41,835 bases of DNA, taken from positions 1 to 41,835 of the forward strand of contig JAHIMR010000034.1 in assembly GCA_018896525.1 (NCBI GenBank), in the 5' to 3' direction. The notes under the pieces were generated by a model, which saw only the letters and a list, made by a program, of their open reading frames with translations, made no database searches and was not told where the DNA came from. Of the stretch, positions 1-7,546 are shown piece after piece. Each line of letters begins with the position of its first letter. Positions within the stretch are counted from its first letter, which is position 1. A program made the translations under genes and the position numbers. Source of the DNA: Actinomycetota bacterium (GTDB lineage: Bacteria; Actinomycetota; Geothermincolia; Fen-727; Anoxymicrobiaceae).

Positions 1-117
1 AAGGACCGGGTACACCGTTGTCCACGGTGCGGTCTCACGGCGGACAGGGACGTGGCGTCGGCGATGGTCATAGGTTCAAGAGGGGACCACCCGGCTTGCC
101 CGTGGAGGGGATGGTGA
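1..117 (+). CDS. tnpB: TnpB (OrfB-type RuvC nuclease), C-terminal end only
   Basis: This is the last 38 codons of a gene that starts outside the window, read in frame from base 1 to the TGA at 115-117. It shows the end of the OrfB zinc ribbon (C-P-R-C-G at codons 7-11) followed by T-A-D-R-D-V-A-S-A, the C-terminal RuvC motif with its catalytic aspartate. These features are typical of IS200/IS605- or IS607-type TnpB, an RNA-guided nuclease. The omega-RNA-like right end follows directly. No TnpA transposase is visible, and whether the rest of the gene is intact cannot be told here. Confidence 0.85.
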   Translation, partial: KDRVHRCPRCGLTADRDVASAMVIGSRGDHPACPWRGW

Positions 118-187
118 CCCGACTGGGGTCGGGGTGACATCTTCTGAGAAGCGGGAAGCCCCTTCCTCATAGGGAGGGGTAGTTCAC
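100..187 (+). ncRNA. Probable omega RNA (reRNA) scaffold and right end of the TnpB element
   Basis: Just after the tnpB stop is the typical right end of these elements: GAAGCCCC, a hairpin (CCCCTTCC at 159-166 pairing with GGGAGGGG at 172-179 across a 5-base loop) and the terminal motif TAGTTCAC (180-187). In TnpB systems this region is transcribed with the 3' end of tnpB and forms the RNA scaffold. The guide is then the flanking host DNA, which here would begin TTAGAAGATATCGTGATAAG at 188. The 5' limit is approximate, and the exact element end is inferred from the family pattern. Confidence 0.65.
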
Positions 188-244
188 TTAGAAGATATCG
201 TGATAAGAGTTGAGGATTACTAAGGTGGGAGTTATTAACCGTAT

Positions 245-253
245 TGTGAATAA
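245..253 (-). promoter_or_regulatory. DnaA box TTATTCACA
   Basis: On the minus strand this reads TTATTCACA, a full match to the TTATNCACA consensus bound by the initiator DnaA. A second box lies 20 bp away in the same orientation and parS lies 30 bp away, which raises its value well above a chance 9-mer. Confidence 0.6.
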
Positions 254-264
254 AGCAGGACGAA

Positions 265-273
265 TGTGGAAAA
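265..273 (-). promoter_or_regulatory. DnaA box TTTTCCACA
   Basis: On the minus strand this reads TTTTCCACA, matching the relaxed consensus TTWTNCACA. It has the same orientation as the box at 245-253, at two-helical-turn spacing. A third, one-mismatch site (minus-strand TTATCCACT) is at 624-632. Together they suggest that this non-coding stretch holds at least part of oriC. Confidence 0.5.
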
Positions 274-282
274 CTCATGTAA

Positions 283-298
283 CGTTTCACGTGAAACG
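283..298. promoter_or_regulatory. parS: parS centromere site (ParB binding)
   Basis: The sequence CGTTTCACGTGAAACG is a perfect 16-bp palindrome. It differs from the widespread parS consensus TGTTTCACGTGAAACA only at the two outermost bases. parA and parB are encoded 1.4 kb downstream. ParB would load here, spread as a CTP-dependent clamp, and be moved by ParA to segregate the origin. Confidence 0.9.
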
Positions 299-969
299 AG
301 TAGGTTTTAACGGTTTATGTTAGTAACGGTTATTTTTTAGGAGATATATTGAGGGTGGAACAAAGCTAAGAGCGCCAGAATTGTTGGCGACGGGAGGATG
401 GATGGAGATAAGGTAAGTCATAACAGGTGGAACTTGGATGGTCATGGAACCAGGGGTCAGTAGAGAAAGTATGAGCAAAGGAAGAAAGAAGGTAGTAAGA
501 TCAGACAGGGATTAGAAAACCCGGAGGGTTGGAATATCTGAGTGATAGCAAGGGGATGGCAATAACTGGAAAGAGAAGGAAGATGGGAGTGTGGAGTCAC
601 AGGGGATCAACGAGCTGGAGGGGAGTGGATAAAATGGGGAGATCAGAGAAAGACAAGGATAACGTGAACGGAAACGAAGAAGAGGCACGATTAGGTGGGT
701 GAGTTTATTAAGAAGAGGTAGAGCAAGAGTGAGAGTTTGGATAGATATAAGTAGAAAGCGGGGCAGGACGTAAGTAAAGGCAAGGTTTGAAATAGCCGAA
801 AGGGCACGGTTTGTGATTTCAGGGGGCTTAACAAGACAGGGGAGGAGCCCCCGGGAGACGGAAAGAAGGAAAAGAGGAGAAAGGATAATTGGTAATTATT
901 GGTAATTCTGCATTAAAGCTAAACTTAAGGTATATAGAAACGTCAATAATCGGATAACACATCCACAAT
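299..969 (+). other. Purine-rich non-coding region upstream of rsmG (probable origin fragment)
   Basis: I see no credible gene here; all frames have frequent stops. The plus strand is strongly purine-biased: by hand count, 396 of 540 bases (73%) at 361-900 are A or G and only 55 are C. Landmarks are an AT-rich patch with two direct TAACGGTT repeats (308-315, 324-331), a 7-bp inverted repeat (822-828 with 846-852), an exact 10-bp tandem repeat ATTGGTAATT (888-907) and a weak TATATA -10-like box at 931-936 that could serve rsmG. The genes usually upstream of rsmG (mnmG, mnmE, jag, yidC) are not seen. Confidence 0.5.
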
Positions 970-984
970 TTGAAAGGAAAATCG

Positions 985-1629
985 TTGGAGTTGCTGGAAA
1001 ATGCGATGGAGAGACAACAGATAATAGATAAAAATACAAAGATAGAGAAGATCGAGTGCTACGTTGAAATGATAAAGTCGAGAAGGAGATGGGGAGGACT
1101 GGTATCGAAGGAAACCGCATTGAACCTGGAGGGATTGATAGTGGATTCAATAGGGATGCTTCAGGTGTTAAGTTGCGGAGAGCCGAAGTCGGTGGTTGAT
1201 ATAGGAAGCGGGAGTGGGATTCTGGGCCTTGTTCTTGCGGTGATGTGCCCGGAGTGGAAGGTGTCGATGGTGGAGTCATCGGGGAGAAAATGCGCGTTTC
1301 TGGCTGAGGCGAAGTGGGCGATGGAAGTGGAGAACGCTAGCGTTGTGAGGGCCAGGGCCCAAAGCCTGGTGGGTGCCGTACAGTACGATGTGGCGGTAAG
1401 CAGGGCCGCGGGAACGATATCGATGATAGCACCAATGGCGCTCGGCCTGTTGAGACCAGGAGGGAGGTACGTCGCGTTGAAGCGGAGGGATATCGGGAGT
1501 GAAGTTGAAGACGCAGGGCCGGTTCTTAGTGAGTTGGGTGGAGAGGTCGTCGGGATTATTCTCCCGGGATCCCCACCCGACTGGGAGGCGCCTGGGAGGA
1601 CGTCGCTTGTGGCGATAGACAAGATGTAA
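985..1629 (+). CDS. rsmG: 16S rRNA (guanine-N7)-methyltransferase RsmG (GidB)
   Basis: RsmG uses S-adenosylmethionine to methylate N7 of the G at position 527 of 16S rRNA in the small ribosomal subunit. The Rossmann SAM-binding loop is clear (V-D-I-G-S-G-S-G near residue 72), followed by the family pattern of an acidic residue after strand 2 and V-S-R-A near mid-protein. The length of about 214 residues is normal. I favour the TTG at 985 because AAAGGA lies five bases upstream; a TTG at 970 is the alternative. It is the first gene of the rsmG-parA-parB group that flanks oriC in many bacteria. Confidence 0.9.
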   Translation: MELLENAMERQQIIDKNTKIEKIECYVEMIKSRRRWGGLVSKETALNLEGLIVDSIGMLQVLSCGEPKSVVDIGSGSGILGLVLAVMCPEWKVSMVESSGRKCAFLAEAKWAMEVENASVVRARAQSLVGAVQYDVAVSRAAGTISMIAPMALGLLRPGGRYVALKRRDIGSEVEDAGPVLSELGGEVVGIILPGSPPDWEAPGRTSLVAIDKM

Positions 1630-1713
1630 GATACTGAGCCACAGACGAATTGGGGAGAACCGCTGGTGTTTGATGAACTGAGAAGACAAGTAGAATCGCC
1701 CGCCGAGGGAGAC

Positions 1714-2574
1714 ATGGCGAGAATTATCGCGATTACCAACCAGAAGGGTGGGGTCGGAAAGACAACGACCGCGATTAACCTGAGCGCCTGCATGGCGACG
1801 CTGGGGCGGAAGGTGTTGATGGTGGACATGGACCCACAGGGGAACGCCACAAGCGGGGTGGGAATCGAGAGGGCCGATATTAGCGAGTGCGTGTACGACG
1901 TCATCATAGGAGGGTTCGACCCACGGAGAGTTATCAGGCCGGGACCGATAGAGGGCATGGAGGTGTTGCCCTCAACACTCGACCTGGCGGCGGCTGAGAT
2001 CGAGCTGGCGTCTGAGATTTCACGGGAAACCCGGCTGAGAGCGGGACTGGAGCCGCTGCGGGAGGATTACGAGTACATAGTGATTGACTGTCCTCCAGCG
2101 CTGGGCTTGCTGACAATAAACAGCCTTGCCGCCGCCAGCGAAACGCTGATTCCCATACAGTCGGAGTACTACGCGCTCGAGGGCCTTGTCTACCTGTTTG
2201 GGACGGTGCAGAGAGTCAAGCGGCACGTTAACTCCGGGCTGAAGATTAGTGGTGTCCTGCTGACAATGTTCGACGTAAGGACGAACCTCTCCAAGGATGT
2301 CGAGAAAGAGGTCAGGAGAGAGTATCCAAGACTGACGATGCGTACGGTAATACCAAGGGCGGTGCGGCTTTCCGAGGCACCCGCATACGGCAAGCCCATC
2401 ATACTCTACGAGCCCTCCTCGAAGGGGGCATTGGCGTACATGGAACTGGCAAAGGAAGTGGTGCAAAGTGGCGAAGAGGGGCCTGGGCAAGGGACTGGAC
2501 GTGTTGATAGGTTCGGTGGCGTCGAAGGAGGGACAGAGACTCGAGGATATACCGGTAAAGGAGATAAGGCCTAA
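1714..2574 (+). CDS. parA: Chromosome partitioning ATPase ParA (Soj)
   Basis: ParA is a deviant Walker-A ATPase that binds DNA in its ATP form and moves ParB-parS complexes. The deviant P-loop K-G-G-V-G-K-T-T is at residues 10-17, with the D-M-D-P-Q-G-N switch and V-I-D-C-P-P Walker B downstream. ATG 1714 is preceded by GAGGGAG. The protein has 286 residues, about 30 longer than typical chromosomal ParA. The extra glycine-rich tail from residue 252 is read entirely from the start of parB, an overlap of 107 bp in another frame. The tail has no recognisable conservation and probably arose by loss of the ancestral stop. Confidence 0.95.
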   Translation: MARIIAITNQKGGVGKTTTAINLSACMATLGRKVLMVDMDPQGNATSGVGIERADISECVYDVIIGGFDPRRVIRPGPIEGMEVLPSTLDLAAAEIELASEISRETRLRAGLEPLREDYEYIVIDCPPALGLLTINSLAAASETLIPIQSEYYALEGLVYLFGTVQRVKRHVNSGLKISGVLLTMFDVRTNLSKDVEKEVRREYPRLTMRTVIPRAVRLSEAPAYGKPIILYEPSSKGALAYMELAKEVVQSGEEGPGQGTGRVDRFGGVEGGTETRGYTGKGDKA

Positions 2575-3358
2575 CCCCAGGCAGCCCCGAAAGAGGTTTG
2601 ACCAGGAGTCATTGGAGGGAATGGCCCGGTCAATTGAGGCGTTCGGCGTGGTGCAGCCGGTGATAGTAAGGCACGTGGGGACGGAGTACGAGCTGATTGC
2701 GGGAGAGAGAAGGTGGAGGGCGGCGGAGGAGGCCGGCCTTGAGAAGATACCGGCGGTGATAAGAGACTCGACCGAGACCGACTCGCTGGAGATGGCCCTG
2801 ATCGAGAACTTGCACAGGACCGACCTCAACGGGATAGAGGAGGCGACCGCGTACCAGCAACTGCTCGACGACTTCGCGATCACACACGAGGAACTGTCAC
2901 GTAGAATCGGAAAGAGCAGGACCGCGATAACAAACACGATAAGGCTTCTTCAGCTCCCACTCCATATCCAGAGAGAACTGATAGAGGAGAGAATAACAGG
3001 GGGACACGCACGCGCCCTCCTGCAGCTGCAGGATCAGCCCGAACTTCAGGAAAAGCTATGTTCCCTCATTGTCAGGGAGGGGCTGTCGGTGCGTCAGGCG
3101 GAGGCCATGGCAGGGTCGGCGAAGGCGGAAGAGGTGCCACCACCACCGACAACTTCCAGGGAAAAGGTGGAGGTGCCGGAGGAGGCGTTTGTGATTTTCC
3201 GCCGGCTGGAGGAACTGCTGGAAACGAGGGTCAGGGGCTCGCTGGGCAAAAGAAAAGGAAAACTGGTCATCGAGTTCCGGAACATGTCGGACCTCGAGAG
3301 GATATTCGATGAGATAACCGGGATGAAGATAGGGCCGGAACTGATCGTGGAGGATTGA
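2468..3358 (+). CDS. parB: Chromosome partitioning protein ParB (Spo0J family)
   Basis: ParB binds parS, hydrolyses CTP and slides as a clamp to build the origin partition complex. The N-terminal G-L-G-K-G-L-D box, which stimulates ParA, follows the GTG start, so the start is well supported despite lying inside parA. The CTP-binding G-E-R-R-W-R-A-A patch lies near residue 78 and E-N-L-H-R near 115. A helix-turn-helix follows (E-E-L-S-R-R-I-G-K-S-R-T), and the C-terminus is the dimerisation domain. At 296 residues the length is normal. The parS at 283-298 is its expected target. Confidence 0.95.
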   Translation: MAKRGLGKGLDVLIGSVASKEGQRLEDIPVKEIRPNPRQPRKRFDQESLEGMARSIEAFGVVQPVIVRHVGTEYELIAGERRWRAAEEAGLEKIPAVIRDSTETDSLEMALIENLHRTDLNGIEEATAYQQLLDDFAITHEELSRRIGKSRTAITNTIRLLQLPLHIQRELIEERITGGHARALLQLQDQPELQEKLCSLIVREGLSVRQAEAMAGSAKAEEVPPPPTTSREKVEVPEEAFVIFRRLEELLETRVRGSLGKRKGKLVIEFRNMSDLERIFDEITGMKIGPELIVED

Positions 3359-3425
3359 CGCGGGGAGAACGGTCTACAGATTCCGGCCGGAAAGCCCCGG
3401 GGGGGGGTCAACCGGGGAGATGATG

Positions 3426-4361
3426 TCAATCCAGGGAGAGCTTCACGAGCTTCTCGACAAGGTCCGCGAACGAAAGACCCGCCGCCTCCGCCGCCAGGGG
3501 AAGCAGGCTTGTCTCGGTCATACCGGGGCTGATATTCAGCTCCAGCACGTACGGCACGTTACCTTCGCCGATGATGATATCCGTCCTGGAGAGGTCTTTG
3601 CAGCCCAGTAGCTCATGGGTGGCAAGCGCGGTTCGCCGCACATCGGCGGCGATATTATCGGATAGGCGCGCGGGAGCGAAGTACTTCGTTTTTCCGGCGG
3701 AGTACCTCGCCTCGAAGTCAAAGAACCCGGACTCGGGAACCACCTCAACCGCCGGGAGGGCCTCCGGCTTGCGGTTCCCAAGAACACTGACCGACACCTC
3801 ACAACCCTCTATGTACTCCTCGATCAGGACTCGATCGTCGTAACCAAGCGCGGAGACCAGGGCATCACCAAGGTCCTCCGGGCGATTGACGATGCTGACC
3901 CCAAGGGCGGAGCCCTGAGCGGAGGGCTTGACCACTACCGGCCCACCGAGCTTCTCCCAAGCCCGGGGGAGGAGCGTTGAAGCACCCATGTCCTCCACGG
4001 TGGAACTGCTTAGCGTATAGTAGCGGGGGGCGGGGATGCCGTTAGCCATAAAGAGTTCCTTGGAGAGCACCTTATTGAAACCAATGATACTGGCGAGGGG
4101 ACCGGGCCCCGTATAGGGGATGTTCATCAACTGGAGAAGTTCCTGGATGGTTCCGTCCTCACCGTCCTTGCCGTGAAGCGCGATATACACCAGGGCCGGC
4201 TTCTCGGATAGAAGCGTGGGGACAAGCGTTTCGTCCACGTCCAGTGTGATCACGTCGTAATCTCTCTCCTTGAGCGCGCGGGCGACACGACGGCCAGACA
4301 TCAAGGAAACACTCCTCTCCAGCGAGCGACCGCCCATCAGCACTGCGATCCTGGCCTTCAT
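3426..4361 (-). CDS. ddl: D-alanine--D-alanine ligase
   Basis: This ATP-grasp enzyme joins two D-alanines for peptidoglycan precursors in the cytoplasm. Visible are the N-terminal glycine-rich G-G-R-S-L-E-R-S-V-S segment, A-L-H-G-K-D-G-E-D-G, P-Y-T-G-P, the ATP-grasp lysine region V-V-K-P-S-A-Q-G-S, and the metal-binding end L-E-L-N-I-S-P-G-M-T. The length of 311 residues is normal. It converges with parB across a 67-bp gap that contains a 6-bp GC hairpin (3395-3400 with 3412-3417) but no T-run. Confidence 0.93.
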   Translation of the reverse strand: MKARIAVLMGGRSLERSVSLMSGRRVARALKERDYDVITLDVDETLVPTLLSEKPALVYIALHGKDGEDGTIQELLQLMNIPYTGPGPLASIIGFNKVLSKELFMANGIPAPRYYTLSSSTVEDMGASTLLPRAWEKLGGPVVVKPSAQGSALGVSIVNRPEDLGDALVSALGYDDRVLIEEYIEGCEVSVSVLGNRKPEALPAVEVVPESGFFDFEARYSAGKTKYFAPARLSDNIAADVRRTALATHELLGCKDLSRTDIIIGEGNVPYVLELNISPGMTETSLLPLAAEAAGLSFADLVEKLVKLSLD

Positions 4362-4416
4362 GCGTACTCCTTCCTCCCGGCCGCGATTGCGCCGGGATAG
4401 CTCTCGGGCGGCGGCT

Positions 4417-5688
4417 TCACGCCGGGCTTTCCGGGCCGCCCCGCCGCTGTTTATCCAGCCCCAGAGAACGGTACAGGTCCATCTCCTTCCTGACTACCTC
4501 ACCCAGAACTTCGATTCCCCAGGAGATCCGGTCTTCGTGGGGAAAGCTGAAGTTCAGGCGGATGCGGTTCGCCCCCGAGCCATCCGGGTAGAAAGCGCTA
4601 CCCGGCACGAAGGCGACTTTTCGGTCGATGGCCATCGGCAACATTTTCGCGGAATCCAGGTATTCGGGAAGCGTTACCCAGATGAAGATCCCTCCCTGTG
4701 GAATGGTCCAGTGTGCCTCCGGGGGGAAGTGCTTCTCGAGGCTTTTCAACATGACATCCCTTCGGGAGCGGTAGATCTCTCTGAGCTTCACCAGGTTCTT
4801 CTCGCAGAATCCCCGCCTGAGGTACTCCTCGGCGAACATCTGGTTGAGGCTGGAGGAGCAGAGGTCGGCCGATTGCTTGAGCGTCGACAGCCGATCGATC
4901 ACGGGGGCGGGAGCGAGGACCCAGCCAACCCTGATGCCAGGTGCCACTATCTTCGAGAGGGTGCCGATATAGATAACGTGGTGCCGGTCGTGGGAGGCCA
5001 GTGGAGGAAGGGACTCTCCCTCGAAGCGAAGCAGGCCGTAAGGGTTGTCCTCCAGCACCAGGACATCGTGTTCGCGCGCGATATCAAGAAGCTCCCGGCG
5101 GCGGCGATGATGCATGGTGACGCCGGCGGGGTTATGGAAGTTCGGTACCACGTATATAAACTTGGGTACGGGGGCACCGGGGCGCTCCATCTCCTCTCGG
5201 AGGATACTGGTCCTGATGCCAAGGTCGTCGAGCGGCACGGTGACTATCCGGGGGGCCACCGGCCGGAACGCGGCCAGGGCGCCTACGTAGGTAGGCCCTT
5301 CCGTTACTATGGTGTCGCCGGGATCTATGAAGAGTCGGGCAAGGAGATCAAGGGCCTGCTGGCTTCCGGTTGTTACCAGGACGTGTTCGGGCTCGGCTTC
5401 AAGGCCCTCCAGAGCCATGATCTCGATCAGCCTTGACTTGAGCGTTTCCAGCCCATCCGTTTCGCAGTACTGAAAAGCTTCGTCCATGCCCAGGGACAAA
5501 ACTGACGCCATGACGGATGAAAGGTCCTCGGGCGGAAGGCCGCCGACAAACGGGAGACCGCCCGCGAATGACACGATATCGGATCGACCGGTGACGCTCA
5601 TAAGGTCCCTGATGTCCGAGGACCTGATGAGTTCAGTTGCCTCCGAGTAGAGCTTGGTATAAGGGTCAAAGACGATTTCCGGCGACAC
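4417..5688 (-). CDS. PLP-dependent class-I aminotransferase (2-aminoadipate/LysN-like)
   Basis: This fold-type I aminotransferase is in the group that includes LysN and MocR-like enzymes. Landmarks are the Q-Y-C-E-T-D-G-L segment (residues 73-80), T-T-G-S-Q-Q-A-L for phosphate contacts (106-113), N-P-A-G with its asparagine (186-189), E-D-N-P-Y (213-217) and the catalytic lysine K246 in G-T-L-S-K. Its substrate cannot be read from sequence; branched, aromatic or 2-aminoadipate-type amino acids are candidates. The start is GTG 5688 with GGGAG five bases upstream. A 55-bp gap separates it from ddl, so the two may be co-transcribed. MITE copy 1 lies 61 bp upstream. Confidence 0.88.
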   Translation of the reverse strand: MSPEIVFDPYTKLYSEATELIRSSDIRDLMSVTGRSDIVSFAGGLPFVGGLPPEDLSSVMASVLSLGMDEAFQYCETDGLETLKSRLIEIMALEGLEAEPEHVLVTTGSQQALDLLARLFIDPGDTIVTEGPTYVGALAAFRPVAPRIVTVPLDDLGIRTSILREEMERPGAPVPKFIYVVPNFHNPAGVTMHHRRRRELLDIAREHDVLVLEDNPYGLLRFEGESLPPLASHDRHHVIYIGTLSKIVAPGIRVGWVLAPAPVIDRLSTLKQSADLCSSSLNQMFAEEYLRRGFCEKNLVKLREIYRSRRDVMLKSLEKHFPPEAHWTIPQGGIFIWVTLPEYLDSAKMLPMAIDRKVAFVPGSAFYPDGSGANRIRLNFSFPHEDRISWGIEVLGEVVRKEMDLYRSLGLDKQRRGGPESPA

Positions 5689-5748
5689 GGCTGCTCCCTA
5701 TAGGCCGTCAAGGGCATCGGGCACGGGATTTCTGTTGAATCTAACTTC

Positions 5749-5913
5749 TAGTACCCCGCTCTATGAATACGATAGCATTCAAGCGCCGCTGCATCCACCC
5801 CGGCTGCGTTCCGCTCCCTCGAAGTACTACAGAAGTACGACTCCGGTCACGCGCCTTGCCGGAGCGGCGCCACGCTCTCGGTACGTAACCGTATTCATCC
5901 AGCGAGGCACTTA
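5749..5913 (+). mobile_element. MITE copy 1 (~165-bp structured repeat, TA flanks)
   Basis: It begins TA-GTACCCCGCTC and ends CGAGGCACT-TA, so both ends have a TA flank. The interior matches the other five copies: a CATT-C-A-GCGCCGCTGCATCC arm, a central GTACT..AGTAC hairpin, CGCGCCTTGCCGG, and a GCTCTCGG arm. It carries no coding capacity. It lies between the divergent aminotransferase and cheR genes and is one of the more diverged copies. It is placed in the same orientation as copies 4, 5 and 6. Confidence 0.85.
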
Positions 5914-6002
5914 GGGGCGCAACGTTGTCAATCGGAGGCGGTCCCGGTGGTAGTGGATTTCCCGGGGCGAACGGGTTGCGGGGGTGCCACCGGGGGCGAC
6001 GG

Positions 6003-6030
6003 GATTATATTCGGGCTTTGAAATATAATC
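6003..6030 (+). promoter_or_regulatory. Candidate cheR promoter with 9-bp inverted repeat
   Basis: GATTATATT (6003-6011) and AATATAATC (6022-6030) form a perfect inverted repeat with a 10-bp centre. A perfect -10 hexamer TATAAT (6024-6029) lies inside the right arm, 20 bp before the cheR start. No good -35 is visible at standard spacing. The arrangement would suit an activator- or repressor-controlled promoter for the chemotaxis operon, but the function is inferred. Confidence 0.4.
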
Positions 6031-6049
6031 AAGCGAAGGGGGAGAGCAG

Positions 6050-6910
6050 TTGCTAAGTGAGAATCAGGCGTTTGCCCTGCTCAAGAGAAGAGTCCGCATC
6101 GACCGGGGGCTTGACTGCGAGCAGTACAAAGAGAATTACTTGAAGCGCAGGGTGGCGGTTCGCCTGAGGGCAACAGGGGCGGCCGACTACCTGGCGTACC
6201 TTCGGGTGTTGAAGAATGACCCGGAGGAGTATACGAGACTGATGAATGAGCTAACGATAAACGTCACCCAGTTCTTCCGGGACAAGGACGTGTACCTGAA
6301 GATCCGCGACGAGGTAATGCCAACGCTGTTCAGGGCGAAGGAGGTCATAGGGAGCAGGACCATCAGGGTTTGGAGCGCGGGTTGTGCCACCGGAGAGGAG
6401 CCGTACTCACTGGCGATGCTGATCGACCATAGGCTGGGCGCCGAGGAGGGCAGGTGGAATGTCAGGATACTGGGGTCCGACATTGACCTGGAGAGCATCA
6501 GAGCCGCGAGGAAGGGGGAGTACTCCAAGGTGGACATGCTTGAGGACATGGACATCAAGGAGTACTTCGAGACCACCGAAACACCCCGGGGTCGCGTGTA
6601 CCGCGTGCGGGAGCGGGTGAGGCGCACGGTAAAGTTAGAGGAACTGAACCTGCTGGGGGACAACCAGAAACGGCGCTTCGACCTGGTTCTCTGCCGCAAC
6701 GTCTTGATCTACTTCGGCAGGGATGTACAGAGAAGGATTATTGAGGGCATTTCCTCGGAGATACTCCATGAAGGGTACCTGGTGCTGGGAAAGTCCGAGA
6801 CGCTGGGTCAGGAGGCGGGGAGCCTGTTCAACCCGGCTTTCCCCCGCGAGAGGATATACCGGCACACGGCAGGAAGCCCGGAGCGCGGGGCGGGCGGTGC
6901 CAATGGTTGA
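6050..6910 (+). CDS. cheR: Chemotaxis protein methyltransferase CheR
   Basis: CheR transfers methyl groups from SAM to glutamates of chemoreceptors. An N-terminal all-alpha CheR domain (about residues 1-75, ending N-V-T-Q-F-F-R-D) precedes the SAM-binding domain with W-S-A-G-C-A-T-G-E-E-P-Y-S near residues 107-119 and the C-R-N-V-L-I-Y-F motif near 225. The TTG start is preceded by GGGGGAGAG. At 286 residues it is full length. It is the first gene of a complete chemotaxis operon, and its stop overlaps the start of the broken receptor gene. Confidence 0.95.
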   Translation: MLSENQAFALLKRRVRIDRGLDCEQYKENYLKRRVAVRLRATGAADYLAYLRVLKNDPEEYTRLMNELTINVTQFFRDKDVYLKIRDEVMPTLFRAKEVIGSRTIRVWSAGCATGEEPYSLAMLIDHRLGAEEGRWNVRILGSDIDLESIRAARKGEYSKVDMLEDMDIKEYFETTETPRGRVYRVRERVRRTVKLEELNLLGDNQKRRFDLVLCRNVLIYFGRDVQRRIIEGISSEILHEGYLVLGKSETLGQEAGSLFNPAFPRERIYRHTAGSPERGAGGANG

Positions 6911-7504
6911 CGTTGCCAGAAGGGCATGGGTGGCGCTTACAGTCCCAACGTCCATGCAGAGCAACACCGCCGCGGAGATGGTGGATCGGGAAGGAGCGGC
7001 GGTAGAGGAAGCGGTCGGTGTAATGAGGGACATATGTGATTCGGCCAAGAACTCCGAGCAGCAAGTGTCCCGTCTCATAAGTACGGTGACGCACCGAGAG
7101 CGTCGGTGCGCCGCTCCGGCAAGGCGCGTGACCGAGACGTACTTCTGTAGTACTTCGAGGGAGCGGAACGCAGCCGGTGTGGATGCAGCGGCGTTCGAAT
7201 GCCATTGTATTTGTGAGACGGGGCACTAATGCGGGGATTAGGGGAGCGATTTACCCGGATAGGCATTATAATTGACGTAATAACGGAAATAGCGGACCAG
7301 ACCAACCTCCCGGCTCTGAACGCCGCCATCGAGGCGGCCCGCGCGGGAGAGCATGGAAGGGGCTTTGCGGTAGTGGCTGACGAGGTGCGTAACCTCGCGG
7401 AGAACTCGAAGCGATCCGCCGAGCAGACCTCTGGCATGATACGGGAGATACTATCGGAAACCGACAACGTGAGTATTTCGCTGACGGAAGGTTTCAAGCC
7501 TTGA
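6903..7504 (+). pseudogene. Mini chemoreceptor (MCP signalling domain) split by MITE copy 2
   Basis: The gene begins at ATG 6903, overlapping the cheR stop, and reads 54 codons before entering MITE copy 2. The in-frame reading stops at TAA 7227-7229. The remainder (ATG 7229 to 7504) is in another frame and carries the receptor tip [19 protein letters not shown]. Removing exactly 164 bp (162-bp MITE core plus one 2-bp flank) joins codon 7062-7064 to 7229 and gives one open frame of 145 residues. So the insertion, not drift, broke it. The ancestral protein was already small, with no membrane segment or HAMP. The TAATG stop-start at 7227-7231 could allow re-initiation of the 91-residue C-terminal part. 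Confidence 0.85.
7063..7228 (-). mobile_element. MITE copy 2, inserted in a chemoreceptor gene
   Basis: The core runs from GTGTCCCGTCTCATAAGTAC (7065) to GAGACGGGGCAC (ending 7226), with TA on the right and AA on the left, the latter presumably a mutated TA. The inner arms GCACCGA..TCGGTGC and GTACTTC..GTAGTAC are strong hairpins. It is inverted relative to copies 1, 4, 5 and 6. It is one of the best-preserved copies and has a clear host-gene insertion point. Confidence 0.92.
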
Positions 7505-7546
7505 GAGACGAGCAGCCGACCAAAGAGGAATCGAGGGGGGGCTTCC

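Noticed and set aside
896-1279. Minus-strand ORF of 127 residues across the purine-rich tract
   Set aside because: It overlaps rsmG, is Ser/Pro/Leu-rich as expected from the complement of purine-rich DNA, and has no recognisable motif.
2015-2030. parS-like sequence ATTTCACGGGAAAC inside parA
   Set aside because: The central CACGTG is broken (CACGGG) and the outer bases also differ, so ParB binding is doubtful.
3395-3417. GC hairpin between parB and ddl as a terminator
   Set aside because: The stem is only 6 bp, the loop is G-rich and no T-run follows on either strand.
4270-5436. 388-residue plus-strand ORF opposite ddl and the aminotransferase
   Set aside because: It is the antisense shadow of two well-identified genes; high GC removes stops in that frame.
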